From Haloferax massiliensis (GTDB lineage Archaea > Halobacteriota > Halobacteria > Halobacteriales > Haloferacaceae), in contig NZ_CSTE01000002.1 of NCBI RefSeq assembly GCF_001368915.1, positions 699,881 to 749,484 of the forward strand: 49,604 bases of DNA, written 5' to 3'. The stretch's first letter is position 1. Each line of letters begins with the position of its first letter. Shown piece after piece: positions 1 to 6,990 of this stretch. The translations under genes were made by a program, and so were the position numbers. The notes under the pieces are model-generated. The model searched no databases, was not told where the DNA came from, and saw only the letters and a program-made list of their open reading frames with translations.

Positions 1-2
1 GC

Positions 3-1226
3 GGCGTCGACGCCCCGTCGCTCGGCGGGATGGCGGGCCTCTTCGGCGGCGACACCAGCGGGTCGCCGGCGAGCATCAGCCCGCCGTTCCCCTTTGCCTC
101 GCTCGTCCTCGCGTTCGCCTTCCTCGTGCCGATGAACTTCGTGATTCAGGCGTACGGGTCGAGCATTCTCAACGAGCGCATCAACCGCCGCGGCGAACTG
201 CTCCTCGTCGCGCCCATCTCGCCGGGCGACATCGTCGCCGGCAAGACGCTCCCGTACCTGCTCGGCACGGTCGCTATCACCGTCGCCATCGCGGCGGCGG
301 TCGGCGGGGGCGTCGTCTCGGTGGCCGCGGTCGTTCCCGTCGGCCTGCTGTTCCTCGCGTCGACGTTCGTCGGCGCGATGTTCGCCCGCTCGTTCAAGGA
401 ACTCACGTTCGTCACGGTGACGGTGTCGGTGTTCCTGACGACGTACACGTTCGTCCCGGCCATCTTCACGAACATCACGCCCATCGCCCTCATCTCGCCG
501 CTGACGCTCGTCGTCCGCGACCTCGCGGGCGAGTCGATTCCGCTCGGCGAGTTCCTGTTTTCGGTCGGGCCGATTCTCCTCGCCGCGGGCGTGCTGTTCC
601 TCCTCGGCGTCGGCGTCTACCGCGAAGAGGACATGTTCACCCAGCGACCGGTCCCGCTGAAGTTCCTCGACGCGCTCGACAGCCGCATCTCGCGGGCGCG
701 CTCCGTGGCGACCCTGTCGGCGCTGTCGATTCCGTTCGTCTTCATCGCCGAACTGCTGGCCATCGCGGTGCTTTTCGTCCTCCCCATCGACCTGACCGTC
801 CCGCTGGTGCTGGTCGCGGTCGCGGTCGTCGAGGAGTTAGCCAAGAGCCTCCACGTCCTCGCCGCCTTCGAGAAGGCGCGGTTTTCCCGGACGCTCCGGT
901 CGTCGCTCGTCCTCGGCGGGCTCTCGGGGCTCGGCTTCTTCGTCGGCGAGAAGTTCACCGCCATCGCCCAACTCGCCGGGTTGCAGTCTCTCACCCTCGG
1001 ACAGACCGCCTTCGCGCCCTCCGGCGTCGGCATCGCCGACGGGACCGGCGTGAGCGCCCTCGTCGTCCTCGGCCTGTTCCTCGCGCCGCTGGCGCTCCAC
1101 GCGGTGACCGCCAGCGTGACCGCCCTCGGGGCGAGTCGCGGGCGCTCGGCCTACGGCGTCGCGCTCGTGGGTGCAATCGCCATTCACCTCGTCTACAACC
1201 TCCAGGTGGTGAGCGCCCTTGGGTAA
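3..1226 (+). CDS. ABC-2 type permease with C-terminal PrsW-like protease domain (5' end outside window)
   Basis: Membrane subunit of an ABC exporter fused to a putative intramembrane metalloprotease. The reading frame is open to the left edge (GVDAPSLGG precedes the first ATG at 30), so the true start lies outside. Residues about 1-200 (counted from that ATG) hold several hydrophobic segments and the ABC-2 style cytoplasmic stretch ERINRRGELLLVAPISPGD. After a charged linker (YREEDMFTQRPVPLK) a second hydrophobic block has the PrsW-type signatures VEELAKS near residue 268, a histidine in APLALHAVTAS near 357 and AIHLVYN near 385. EExxK plus two helix-borne histidines is the expected PrsW/CPBP-like metal site; activity is inferred. 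It overlaps the next permease by 8 bp, so the two are probably co-translated, and an ATPase gene is expected upstream of the window. Confidence 0.8.
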   Translation, partial: GVDAPSLGGMAGLFGGDTSGSPASISPPFPFASLVLAFAFLVPMNFVIQAYGSSILNERINRRGELLLVAPISPGDIVAGKTLPYLLGTVAITVAIAAAVGGGVVSVAAVVPVGLLFLASTFVGAMFARSFKELTFVTVTVSVFLTTYTFVPAIFTNITPIALISPLTLVVRDLAGESIPLGEFLFSVGPILLAAGVLFLLGVGVYREEDMFTQRPVPLKFLDALDSRISRARSVATLSALSIPFVFIAELLAIAVLFVLPIDLTVPLVLVAVAVVEELAKSLHVLAAFEKARFSRTLRSSLVLGGLSGLGFFVGEKFTAIAQLAGLQSLTLGQTAFAPSGVGIADGTGVSALVVLGLFLAPLALHAVTASVTALGASRGRSAYGVALVGAIAIHLVYNLQVVSALG

Positions 1227-2277
1227 CCCGCGATTCGCCATCGCCCGCCGCGAACTCGGCAGTCTCCGCAAGGAAAAGACCATCGTGCTGGCGCTGGCCA
1301 TCCAGCTGTTCGTCGCGGCGTTCTCGTCGTTCCTCGTCGTCGGGCTCGTCTCGCTGTACGACCCCGGTTCGGCGAGCTATCAGGTGGACGTGGCCGTCAC
1401 GGGCGACGAGGAGGCGGTCGAGGACCTGCTGCGCGCCGTCGGAACCGAAGACGGACTCAGCGGGCGGCCGTACGCCTCCTCGTCGGACGCGCTGACGGCG
1501 TTCCAACAGCGGGAGGTCGATGCCGTCTTAGAGGCGTCCACGGGCGAGGACGGCAGGATACGAGTCGCGGCGGTCGCGCCCGACTCGGGGGTGGAGACGA
1601 CGGCGGTCGTCGTCCGCCTCCGCGACGCGCTCCGCGAACTGGAGCGCACCGAGCGCGCGGAGCGGAGCGCGTACCTCGCCACGGACCCGCTTTCCCTCCC
1701 GCCGGCGGCGGAGTCGAGCCCGTACTTCGGCTTCACCTACACGGTGCTCGTTCCGCTGCTGCTGTTCCTGCCCGTGTTCATCTCCGGGTCGCTGGTGGTC
1801 GATTCGCTCGCCGAGGAGGTCGCCCGCGGGACGCTCGAACTCCTGCGGGTCGCGCCCGTGAGCTTCGCAGCCGTCGTGGACGGAAAGCTCCTCGCGGCCG
1901 GCGGGCTGGCCCCGGTGCAGGCTGTCGCGTGGATGCTCCTCCTCCAACTGAACGGGTCGACTATCGAGAGCGTCCCGTGGCTGTTCGGCATGGTCGCCGG
2001 GCTCTCGGCGGTCGTCGTCACCCTCGGCGCGGCGGTGGCGATTACCTCGCCCGACCGCCGGGTGGCACAGCTCCTGTACTCCATCGGCGTGCTCCTCGTC
2101 TTCGCGGGCACGTCGCTTCTGCCGCTGAACCCCGCGAACACGGCCGCGCGACTGGCGCTCGGAACCGCGGGCGTCGGCGCGAAGGCCGCCGTCGCGGGGC
2201 TGGTCTTCGTCGGCGTCGTCGCGCTCGTGGGCCTCCGAATCCTCGTCGACCGCGTGGACCCGAACGAACTCGGCTGA
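1219..2277 (+). CDS. ABC-2 type transporter permease
   Basis: Second permease of the same ABC exporter (352 residues). It uses a TTG start that overlaps the end of the previous gene by 8 bp. Layout: one N-terminal membrane segment (about residues 15-40), a roughly 130-residue extracytoplasmic acidic domain (YDPGSASYQVDVAVTGDEE onward), then five to six membrane segments to the C-terminus. The stretch VDSLAEEVARGTLELLRVAP is the typical ABC-2/NatB-like cytoplasmic loop. The substrate cannot be read from sequence. The alternation of GC-rich codons matches the chromosome, with no sign of transfer. Confidence 0.82.
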   Translation: MGNPRFAIARRELGSLRKEKTIVLALAIQLFVAAFSSFLVVGLVSLYDPGSASYQVDVAVTGDEEAVEDLLRAVGTEDGLSGRPYASSSDALTAFQQREVDAVLEASTGEDGRIRVAAVAPDSGVETTAVVVRLRDALRELERTERAERSAYLATDPLSLPPAAESSPYFGFTYTVLVPLLLFLPVFISGSLVVDSLAEEVARGTLELLRVAPVSFAAVVDGKLLAAGGLAPVQAVAWMLLLQLNGSTIESVPWLFGMVAGLSAVVVTLGAAVAITSPDRRVAQLLYSIGVLLVFAGTSLLPLNPANTAARLALGTAGVGAKAAVAGLVFVGVVALVGLRILVDRVDPNELG

Positions 2278-2369
2278 GGCTGTCGTCCCCGTTTTCCGCC
2301 CCCCGCGCGTTCGGGCTCCGCCGACACCGCACCGGAAGTCGTACAAGCCCCGAGTCCGAGAGGCGACAC

Positions 2370-2714
2370 ATGCCACTCGGAGGAACCGCGAAGAAGCTCC
2401 AGAAGGTCGCAGAGATGGCCGAAGACGTGTACAAGAAGCTCAACGAACTGCGCGAGCAGGTCGTCGAGGTCCGCGAGACGGTCAACGAGACGAAGTCGCG
2501 CGTCGACCGGCTCGAAGCCGAGAACGCCGAACAGCGGGCGATTCTCGAAGCCATCGCGGAGGAACAGGGCGTCGACCTCGACGCCGCGATCGCGCAGGCG
2601 CACATCTCCGAGGCCGAGGAGGACGCGGCCGGAGACGAGACTGAGACCGTCGCCGACGCCGCGTCTGAGTCCGACGCCGCCACGTCGAGCGACGCCGCCA
2701 CCGACGAGGCGTAA
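2370..2714 (+). CDS. Small acidic coiled-coil protein (DUF5798-like)
   Basis: A 114-residue protein that starts MPLGGTAKKLQKVAEMAEDV. The first 70 residues are a heptad-rich amphipathic helix (VYKKLNELREQVVEVRETV, RVDRLEAENAEQRAILEAI), followed by GVDLDAAIAQAHISEAEED and a very acidic Ala/Asp/Glu/Ser/Thr tail. I chose the ATG at 2370 because the frame upstream of it reads as arginine-rich antisense-like noise. It resembles a haloarchaeal family I recall as DUF5798, with no known function; the helix suggests oligomerisation. It stands alone between convergent or unrelated neighbours. Confidence 0.8.
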   Translation: MPLGGTAKKLQKVAEMAEDVYKKLNELREQVVEVRETVNETKSRVDRLEAENAEQRAILEAIAEEQGVDLDAAIAQAHISEAEEDAAGDETETVADAASESDAATSSDAATDEA

Positions 2715-2914
2715 CCCGACCCAACACCCGTCTCCGTTCCCGTCTGTATCTTCGTCGCTCTCCGCGCTCTTTCGGTCTCGCACTACCGCGCACAGCCTCG
2801 GCCTCCCGAGAGGACCGTCTTCGGCCGGCACGAAACACCCCGACGGGGGCCCGGCCCTCGACGGGCGACAACGGGATGAAAACGTTCAGGGTACGGGGCA
2901 ACTTTTGCCCAGGT

Positions 2915-3895
2915 ATGACCACGCACCGCGAACCCCTCGACTCGGTGCTCGACGCCGTCGGCGAGACGCCGCTCGTCAGAGTCCACGCGTCGCCCGACGA
3001 GGTGCCCGTCTACGCGAAGCTCGAATCGTTCAACCCGGGCGCGAGCGTCAAGGACCGCATCGGGAAGTACATGCTCGAACGGATGCTCGAATCGGGCGAA
3101 CTCCCCGAGGGCGGAACCATCGTCGAGCCGACCGCCGGCAACACCGGCATCGGCTTCGCCGTCGCGGCCGGGCAGCTCGGCATCCGCGCGGTGTTCGTCG
3201 TCCCCGAGCGGTTCAGCGTGGAAAAGCAGACGCTCATGCGCGCGCTCGGAGCCGACGTGGTGAACACGCCCACCGCCGACGGGATGGGCGGCGCTATCGA
3301 CCGCGCGCACAAGCTCGCCGACGAACTCGACGACGCCGTCGTCCCCCAGCAGTTCTCCAACCCGCTCAACCCCGAGGCGCACTACGAGACGACCGCGCCC
3401 GAGATTTACGACGCGCTCGACGGCGAGGTCGGCGCGCTCGTCGCCGGCTGCGGCACCGCGGGCACGCTCATGGGAGTGGCGCGCTACGGCCGCGAGCGCA
3501 ACGAAGACACGTTCGTCACCGCGGTCGAACCCGAGGGGTCGCTCTACGCCCGACTCCACGGCCGCGACGTGGCGGAGGCGTCGTACAAGACCGAGGGCAT
3601 CGGCACGCACGACCCCGCGACCAACGAGCTGTTCGACCCCGAACTGGTGGACGAAATCGTCCAAATCGGCGACCGCGACACCCACGCCGAGATGCAGCGC
3701 CTCGCCGCGGAGGAGGGTCACCTCGTCGCGTCGAGCGCCGCCGCCAACTCGCTGGCCGCAATCGACGTGGCCGAGCGCGCCGCCGCCGGCGACATCGACC
3801 TCCCGCACGACGCCGTCGTCACGGTCTTTCCCGACTCCTCGGAGCGATACCTCTCGAAGGACGTCTACGGCGACTTCGAGTCGTGGGAAGGCTAG
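2915..3895 (+). CDS. cysK: Cysteine synthase family protein (PLP-dependent)
   Basis: Makes cysteine from O-acetyl- or O-phosphoserine plus sulfide, or a related beta-replacement, using pyridoxal phosphate in the cytoplasm. 326 residues, normal for CysK/CysM. The PLP lysine sits in NPGASVKDRIGKYML (about residue 46); EPTAGNTGIG (about 70-80) binds substrate carboxylate; AGCGTAGTLMG (about 178) is the phosphate-binding loop; FPDSSERYLSK is the conserved C-terminal motif. Start: the ATG at 2915 gives the usual N-terminus (TTHREPLDSVLDAVGETPLV); an in-frame ATG at 2876 would add 13 unlikely residues. Cystathionine beta-synthase remains possible because the family is hard to split by eye. Confidence 0.87.
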   Translation: MTTHREPLDSVLDAVGETPLVRVHASPDEVPVYAKLESFNPGASVKDRIGKYMLERMLESGELPEGGTIVEPTAGNTGIGFAVAAGQLGIRAVFVVPERFSVEKQTLMRALGADVVNTPTADGMGGAIDRAHKLADELDDAVVPQQFSNPLNPEAHYETTAPEIYDALDGEVGALVAGCGTAGTLMGVARYGRERNEDTFVTAVEPEGSLYARLHGRDVAEASYKTEGIGTHDPATNELFDPELVDEIVQIGDRDTHAEMQRLAAEEGHLVASSAAANSLAAIDVAERAAAGDIDLPHDAVVTVFPDSSERYLSKDVYGDFESWEG

Positions 3896-3946
3896 CGGAG
3901 ACCGCCTCGAAGCCGGTCCCGGTCGATTCGCCGCGTCGCCGCCCGC

Positions 3947-4366
3947 TCAGGCGAGCCGCGAGTGCTCGACCTTGAAGCACCGGTCCTGAACGAACGAGAG
4001 CCCCGCCTCCTCGGCGCGGGCGGCCGCGTCGTCGTCGCGGATGCCGAGCTGGAGCCAGACCGCCTTCACGTCGCCCCGGTCGGCCGCGCGGTCGATTGCG
4101 GCGTCGACGATGTCGCCCGCCTCCTCGGACGGTCGGAACACGTCGACGATATCGACGTCTTCGTCCACGTCGGCGAGCGAGTCGTACGCCGTCTCGCCGA
4201 GAATCTCGTCGTGGAACGGGTTGATGGGGACGACGCGGTAGCCCTGTCTCTGTATGTACGACGGGACGTCGTGGGCAGGCTTTCCGGGCGTGGCCGAACA
4301 GCCGACGACCGCGACGGTCTCGGCGTCGAACAGCGCGCGGATGTCGTCGTCGCTGGTGATGGGCAT
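3947..4366 (-). CDS. CoA-binding (YccU-like) protein
   Basis: 139-residue single-domain protein with a Rossmann-type CoA-binding fold. The start VAVVGCSATPGKPAHDVPSY gives the nucleotide-binding loop, followed by YRVVPINPFHDEILGE, VDIVDVFRPSEE and AVWLQLGIRDDDA, which are the family hallmarks. The ATG at 4366 was preferred to an upstream in-frame start at 4438 because the family begins just before the first beta-strand. The family is related to the CoA-binding half of succinyl-CoA synthetase-like enzymes; the exact role is unknown. It is convergent with cysK. Confidence 0.85.
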   Translation of the reverse strand: MPITSDDDIRALFDAETVAVVGCSATPGKPAHDVPSYIQRQGYRVVPINPFHDEILGETAYDSLADVDEDVDIVDVFRPSEEAGDIVDAAIDRAADRGDVKAVWLQLGIRDDDAAARAEEAGLSFVQDRCFKVEHSRLA

Positions 4367-4477
4367 ACCTACGACGTGGCCGGCTTCGGATAAAAACGTC
4401 AGGCGGCTGTGCGACGCGGCCGCCGTCTCGACGCCCACAGTCGTCGTCTCGGCGGTCGCCGACGCGAGCGGAGCCGA

Positions 4478-5089
4478 CTAGTGGTCGGCGATGCGGATGT
4501 CCGGCGGCGCGTCCTCGTGGGTCGTGATGATGCCGTCGAACAGCTGTTTGATGGTGTTCATCGTCCGGTCGTCGTGGGCGTCGGCGTCGATGGTGAACAG
4601 GCCGAGGCCGCCCACGCTCTGGATGCGGCCGGTGAACACGTGGAGGAACCTGAAGACGGTCTGGAGGTCGGCGTACATCAGGAGCGTCGACAGCGAGTGG
4701 AGCATGATGCGGTTCCCCGGAAGTCCACGGCCCTGGTAGTACTCCTGGAGAATCTCCGAGAGTTTGATTCCGATTCCGGTCATGTCGACCGGCGACGACG
4801 TGTAGCGGATTCGCTCGTCGTCGCGGACCTCGCCGACGCCCTGCTGTTTCGTGACGCAGTCGACGACCGCGACGGGTTTGCCCTCGTAGTCGAGTCGCTT
4901 GCCGAAGTCCGAGAGGATGCGGTCCGCGCCGTCTTTGGTGGTGACGATGACGGAGCCCTCGCCGGTTCGCGTCCCCTCCGCGAGGATGTCGAGCGCCAGC
5001 GAGCGCTTCCCGGTCAACGGCGGTCCGACGAGGAGGAGGTTCGTGCCCGGTTCGACCTCGACGTCGAGATCAGCGCCCAGGTTATACAT
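4478..5089 (-). CDS. RecA/KaiC-like ATPase
   Basis: 203-residue P-loop protein of the archaeal RecA/KaiC superfamily. Walker A is LLLVGPPLTGKRS near residue 20; the central block RIMLHSLSTLLMYADLQTVF and the beta-strand GGLGLFTIDADAHDD look like the KaiC-type Walker B/strand order. The ATG at 5089 follows the longer possible start at 5131 by 14 residues and begins directly before the first strand. The short single domain and the lack of obvious recombinase loops suggest a regulatory or signalling ATPase rather than a recombinase. It sits downstream of, and in the same orientation as, the lipid prenyltransferase gene with a 186-bp gap. Confidence 0.72.
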   Translation of the reverse strand: MYNLGADLDVEVEPGTNLLLVGPPLTGKRSLALDILAEGTRTGEGSVIVTTKDGADRILSDFGKRLDYEGKPVAVVDCVTKQQGVGEVRDDERIRYTSSPVDMTGIGIKLSEILQEYYQGRGLPGNRIMLHSLSTLLMYADLQTVFRFLHVFTGRIQSVGGLGLFTIDADAHDDRTMNTIKQLFDGIITTHEDAPPDIRIADH

Positions 5090-5275
5090 GCAGGTACCTC
5101 GGCTCGATGTCGTCGACTCCGAGGAATGCACTCGCCTGACGCTTCCGCTCGCCGGGGGTCATCGGATAGTACGACCATACAGTGAGCCGGTAATATTCTT
5201 TTTGATTGGAGGATCGAACACTTCCGGTTCGTCGGGGTGTTCCCCGGGAACTGACCGGTCGCTCAGCCCCGGTGT

Positions 5276-6130
5276 TTATAAAAGTCCCCTCGCCGGTCCC
5301 ATCGCCCGTCCGAGGATGAACGCGAACGCCGCGAGGAACATCCCGTGTTTGAGTCGACGCTGGGCCGCGGCGGGGTCACTGAACGACCGGGCGGCGGCGA
5401 CGAGCATGAGCGCGTCGGCGGGGACGACCGCACCGAGGTACGCCAGTCCGAACTCGCCCCAGACGAACGGCACCGCGCTCGCGCCGACGGCGACCGCGAG
5501 GACGGCCGCACCCAGCCACAGCGACGCCGCCTCGCCGACAACGATGGGGAGTGTCCGGAGCCCCTCGGCTCTGTCGCCGTCGATGTCTTCGACGTCTTTG
5601 ACGATTTCGCGGGTCAGCGTCGCCAGCGCGGCGAGCACGCAGAGGACGGCCGCGCCCAACGGCTCGCCGATGGCTGCGCCGCCGAACAGGAACGTCGAGC
5701 CGGTGAGCGCGGCGACGACGACGTTGCCGACGCCGGGGAGGCCCTTGAAGAACTCCGTGTACGCGAGGAGCGCGACGAGATTGACCACGGCGATGGCGAT
5801 GGCGACGACCGGCAGCACGAGCGCCGAGACGACCGCGCCGCCGAACAGCGCGACGCTGAACCACTTGGCTTCGGCGGCGCTCACCGCCCCGCGAGGAATC
5901 GGCCGGTCGGGCCGGTTGATGCGGTCGATTTCGCGGTCGAAGTAGTCATTGATAGCGTTACCCGCTCCCGTGGCGAACACGGTGGCGAGCATCGCTGCGA
6001 CGACGACGACCGCGTCGCTGGGGGTCGCCCCCGCGACGAACGCCCCGGTGAACGTGAGCACGCCCGCGGCGACGGCGTTTCCCGGTCGGGTGAGTTCGAC
6101 GAACCCGCGCGCCCGCGCTCCGAGAGACAT
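5276..6130 (-). CDS. Digeranylgeranylglyceryl phosphate synthase (UbiA family)
   Basis: Adds the second geranylgeranyl chain to geranylgeranylglyceryl phosphate, the step that makes the archaeal diether lipid core; an integral membrane enzyme. 284 residues with eight or nine hydrophobic segments. The first aspartate-rich motif is NDYFDREIDRINRPDRP at residues 61-77 and the second is DVEDIDGDRAEG in the second half, both diagnostic of UbiA prenyltransferases; FVELTRPGN is the usual N-terminus. The ATG at 6130 was chosen over an upstream frame extension of 19 residues. A geranylgeranyl reductase that saturates these chains is also in this window (45783-47198). Confidence 0.88.
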   Translation of the reverse strand: MSLGARARGFVELTRPGNAVAAGVLTFTGAFVAGATPSDAVVVVAAMLATVFATGAGNAINDYFDREIDRINRPDRPIPRGAVSAAEAKWFSVALFGGAVVSALVLPVVAIAIAVVNLVALLAYTEFFKGLPGVGNVVVAALTGSTFLFGGAAIGEPLGAAVLCVLAALATLTREIVKDVEDIDGDRAEGLRTLPIVVGEAASLWLGAAVLAVAVGASAVPFVWGEFGLAYLGAVVPADALMLVAAARSFSDPAAAQRRLKHGMFLAAFAFILGRAMGPARGLL

Positions 6131-6190
6131 ACCCCGTACTGTTCGGAGGTCGGGTATAAATCGCGCGGAGTCGCCGCCTCGAATCAATCC

Positions 6191-6200
6191 ATTTAAAACA
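6191..6200 (+). promoter_or_regulatory. TATA box of the tRNA-Arg gene
   Basis: ATTTAAAACA lies 25-34 bp before the first base of the tRNA, the standard archaeal TATA spacing. Confidence 0.6.
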
Positions 6201-6224
6201 ATCCACGACTGACGAAGTTGTGTA

Positions 6225-6299
6225 GGGCGCTTAGCTCAGTCTGGACAGAGTGCTTGGCTTCGGACCAAGTTGCCGTGGGTTCAAATCCTGCAGCGCCCA
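6225..6299 (+). tRNA. tRNA-Arg (anticodon TCG)
   Basis: A complete 75-nt cloverleaf. Acceptor GGGCGCT (6225-6231) pairs with AGCGCCC (6292-6298), discriminator A, no encoded CCA. D-stem GCTC/GAGT, anticodon stem CTTGG/CCAAG with loop CTTCGGA, so the anticodon is TCG (reads CGA and related Arg codons). The T-arm is GTGGG-TTCAAAT-CCTGC with two G-T pairs. Its last 13 bases are part of the attachment site of the integrated element, so the element rebuilds the 3' end and keeps the gene intact. Confidence 0.93.
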
Positions 6300-6300
6300 T
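6287..6300 (+). repeat. Left attachment site (attL) of the element
   Basis: CCTGCAGCGCCCAT, spanning the 3' half of the T-stem, the acceptor 3' strand and one base beyond the tRNA. It is repeated exactly at 17389-17402. Flanks differ on both sides (AAAT before here, AACC before the other; CCAA after here, GATT after the other), so 14 bp is the whole core. Confidence 0.88.
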
Positions 6301-6470
6301 CCAAAATTTGGGGCCTTCGAGGCCGAAATTAAAAGGCCGAGAGACGGCTCCACGCCGTCGATATCGGCCAAATCGGGCGTTTCTCAAAATCGGCGAGAAA
6401 ATTATTCCCTCAGCTCCCATGCAACGGGTCGCCGCCGTCGGGCGAAATTAGAAGCCAAGAGGGGTGCATG

Positions 6471-6505
6471 ATAGATGTCTCACGTTCGTCGCGAGAGACA
6501 TCTAT
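6471..6505. promoter_or_regulatory. Perfect 11-bp inverted repeat across the first start codon of the element
   Basis: ATAGATGTCTC (6471-6481) and GAGACATCTAT (6495-6505) are perfect reverse complements around a 13-nt loop. The ATG of the first element gene (6475) lies inside the left arm. It could be an operator, an mRNA hairpin hiding the start codon, or an initiator site for the HUH Rep encoded next. Confidence 0.6.
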
Positions 6506-6990
6506 GGCGGTACGTCGAGTACCGGTGTGGGAGCTGTCACGAGTGGTGTCTCGTCGATCACTCGACGCGCGCGGCGAAGATGCGCGAGTGCAAAGACTGC
6601 GCGCGCATCCCCGCCATCGAGGACGAGATTCGGGACCATCGTCTCACCTCGCTGTTGTGGGCACACCAACTGGCCGCAGAAACCACCGCAAGGACCGGAA
6701 CAGCGGAGGGCGGGTCCCAGTCCGCCCGGAGCGGCCGGAAGCAGGGGCTTGCCCCTGACCCGGAAGCCGGTCCGCATGAGGCACACCAACTGGCCGCAGA
6801 AACCACCGCAAGGACCGGAACAGCGGAGGGCGGGTCCCAGTCCGCCCGGAGCGGCCGGAAGCAGGGGCTTGCCCCTGACCCGGAAGCCGGTCCGCATGAG
6901 GCCGGCGGCCGCCGGCCGAAAACGAGCGGCGGTAAGGCCCAGTGCCGTCTGAGCGATTTCATCCGCACAGACGGGGGTAACGGTGAGTAG
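6475..6990 (+). CDS. Zinc-ribbon protein with internal 40-residue duplication
   Basis: 171-residue protein, first gene of the element. CGSC near residue 18 and CKDC near residue 40 form a four-cysteine zinc ribbon in the N-terminal third. Residues from AHQLAAETTARTGTAEGGSQ onward form a 40-residue unit present twice in perfect tandem because of a 120-bp DNA duplication; without it the protein would be about 131 residues. The C-terminus (KAQCRLSDFIRTDGGNGE) overlaps the Rep start by 8 bp, which suggests co-translation and a replication- or regulation-related role. Function not recognised. Confidence 0.62.
   Translation: MSHVRRERHLWRYVEYRCGSCHEWCLVDHSTRAAKMRECKDCARIPAIEDEIRDHRLTSLLWAHQLAAETTARTGTAEGGSQSARSGRKQGLAPDPEAGPHEAHQLAAETTARTGTAEGGSQSARSGRKQGLAPDPEAGPHEAGGRRPKTSGGKAQCRLSDFIRTDGGNGE
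6661..6900 (+). repeat. 120-bp exact tandem duplication
   Basis: 6661-6780 and 6781-6900 are identical base for base. The unit is a multiple of three, so the zinc-ribbon gene stays open and gains 40 residues. The shared bases at the unit edges are very short (G before, GC after). Confidence 0.95.

Noticed and set aside
6661-6900. Direct repeats considered as a CRISPR array
   Set aside because: Only two 120-bp copies with no spacer between them and no cas genes; a simple tandem duplication.
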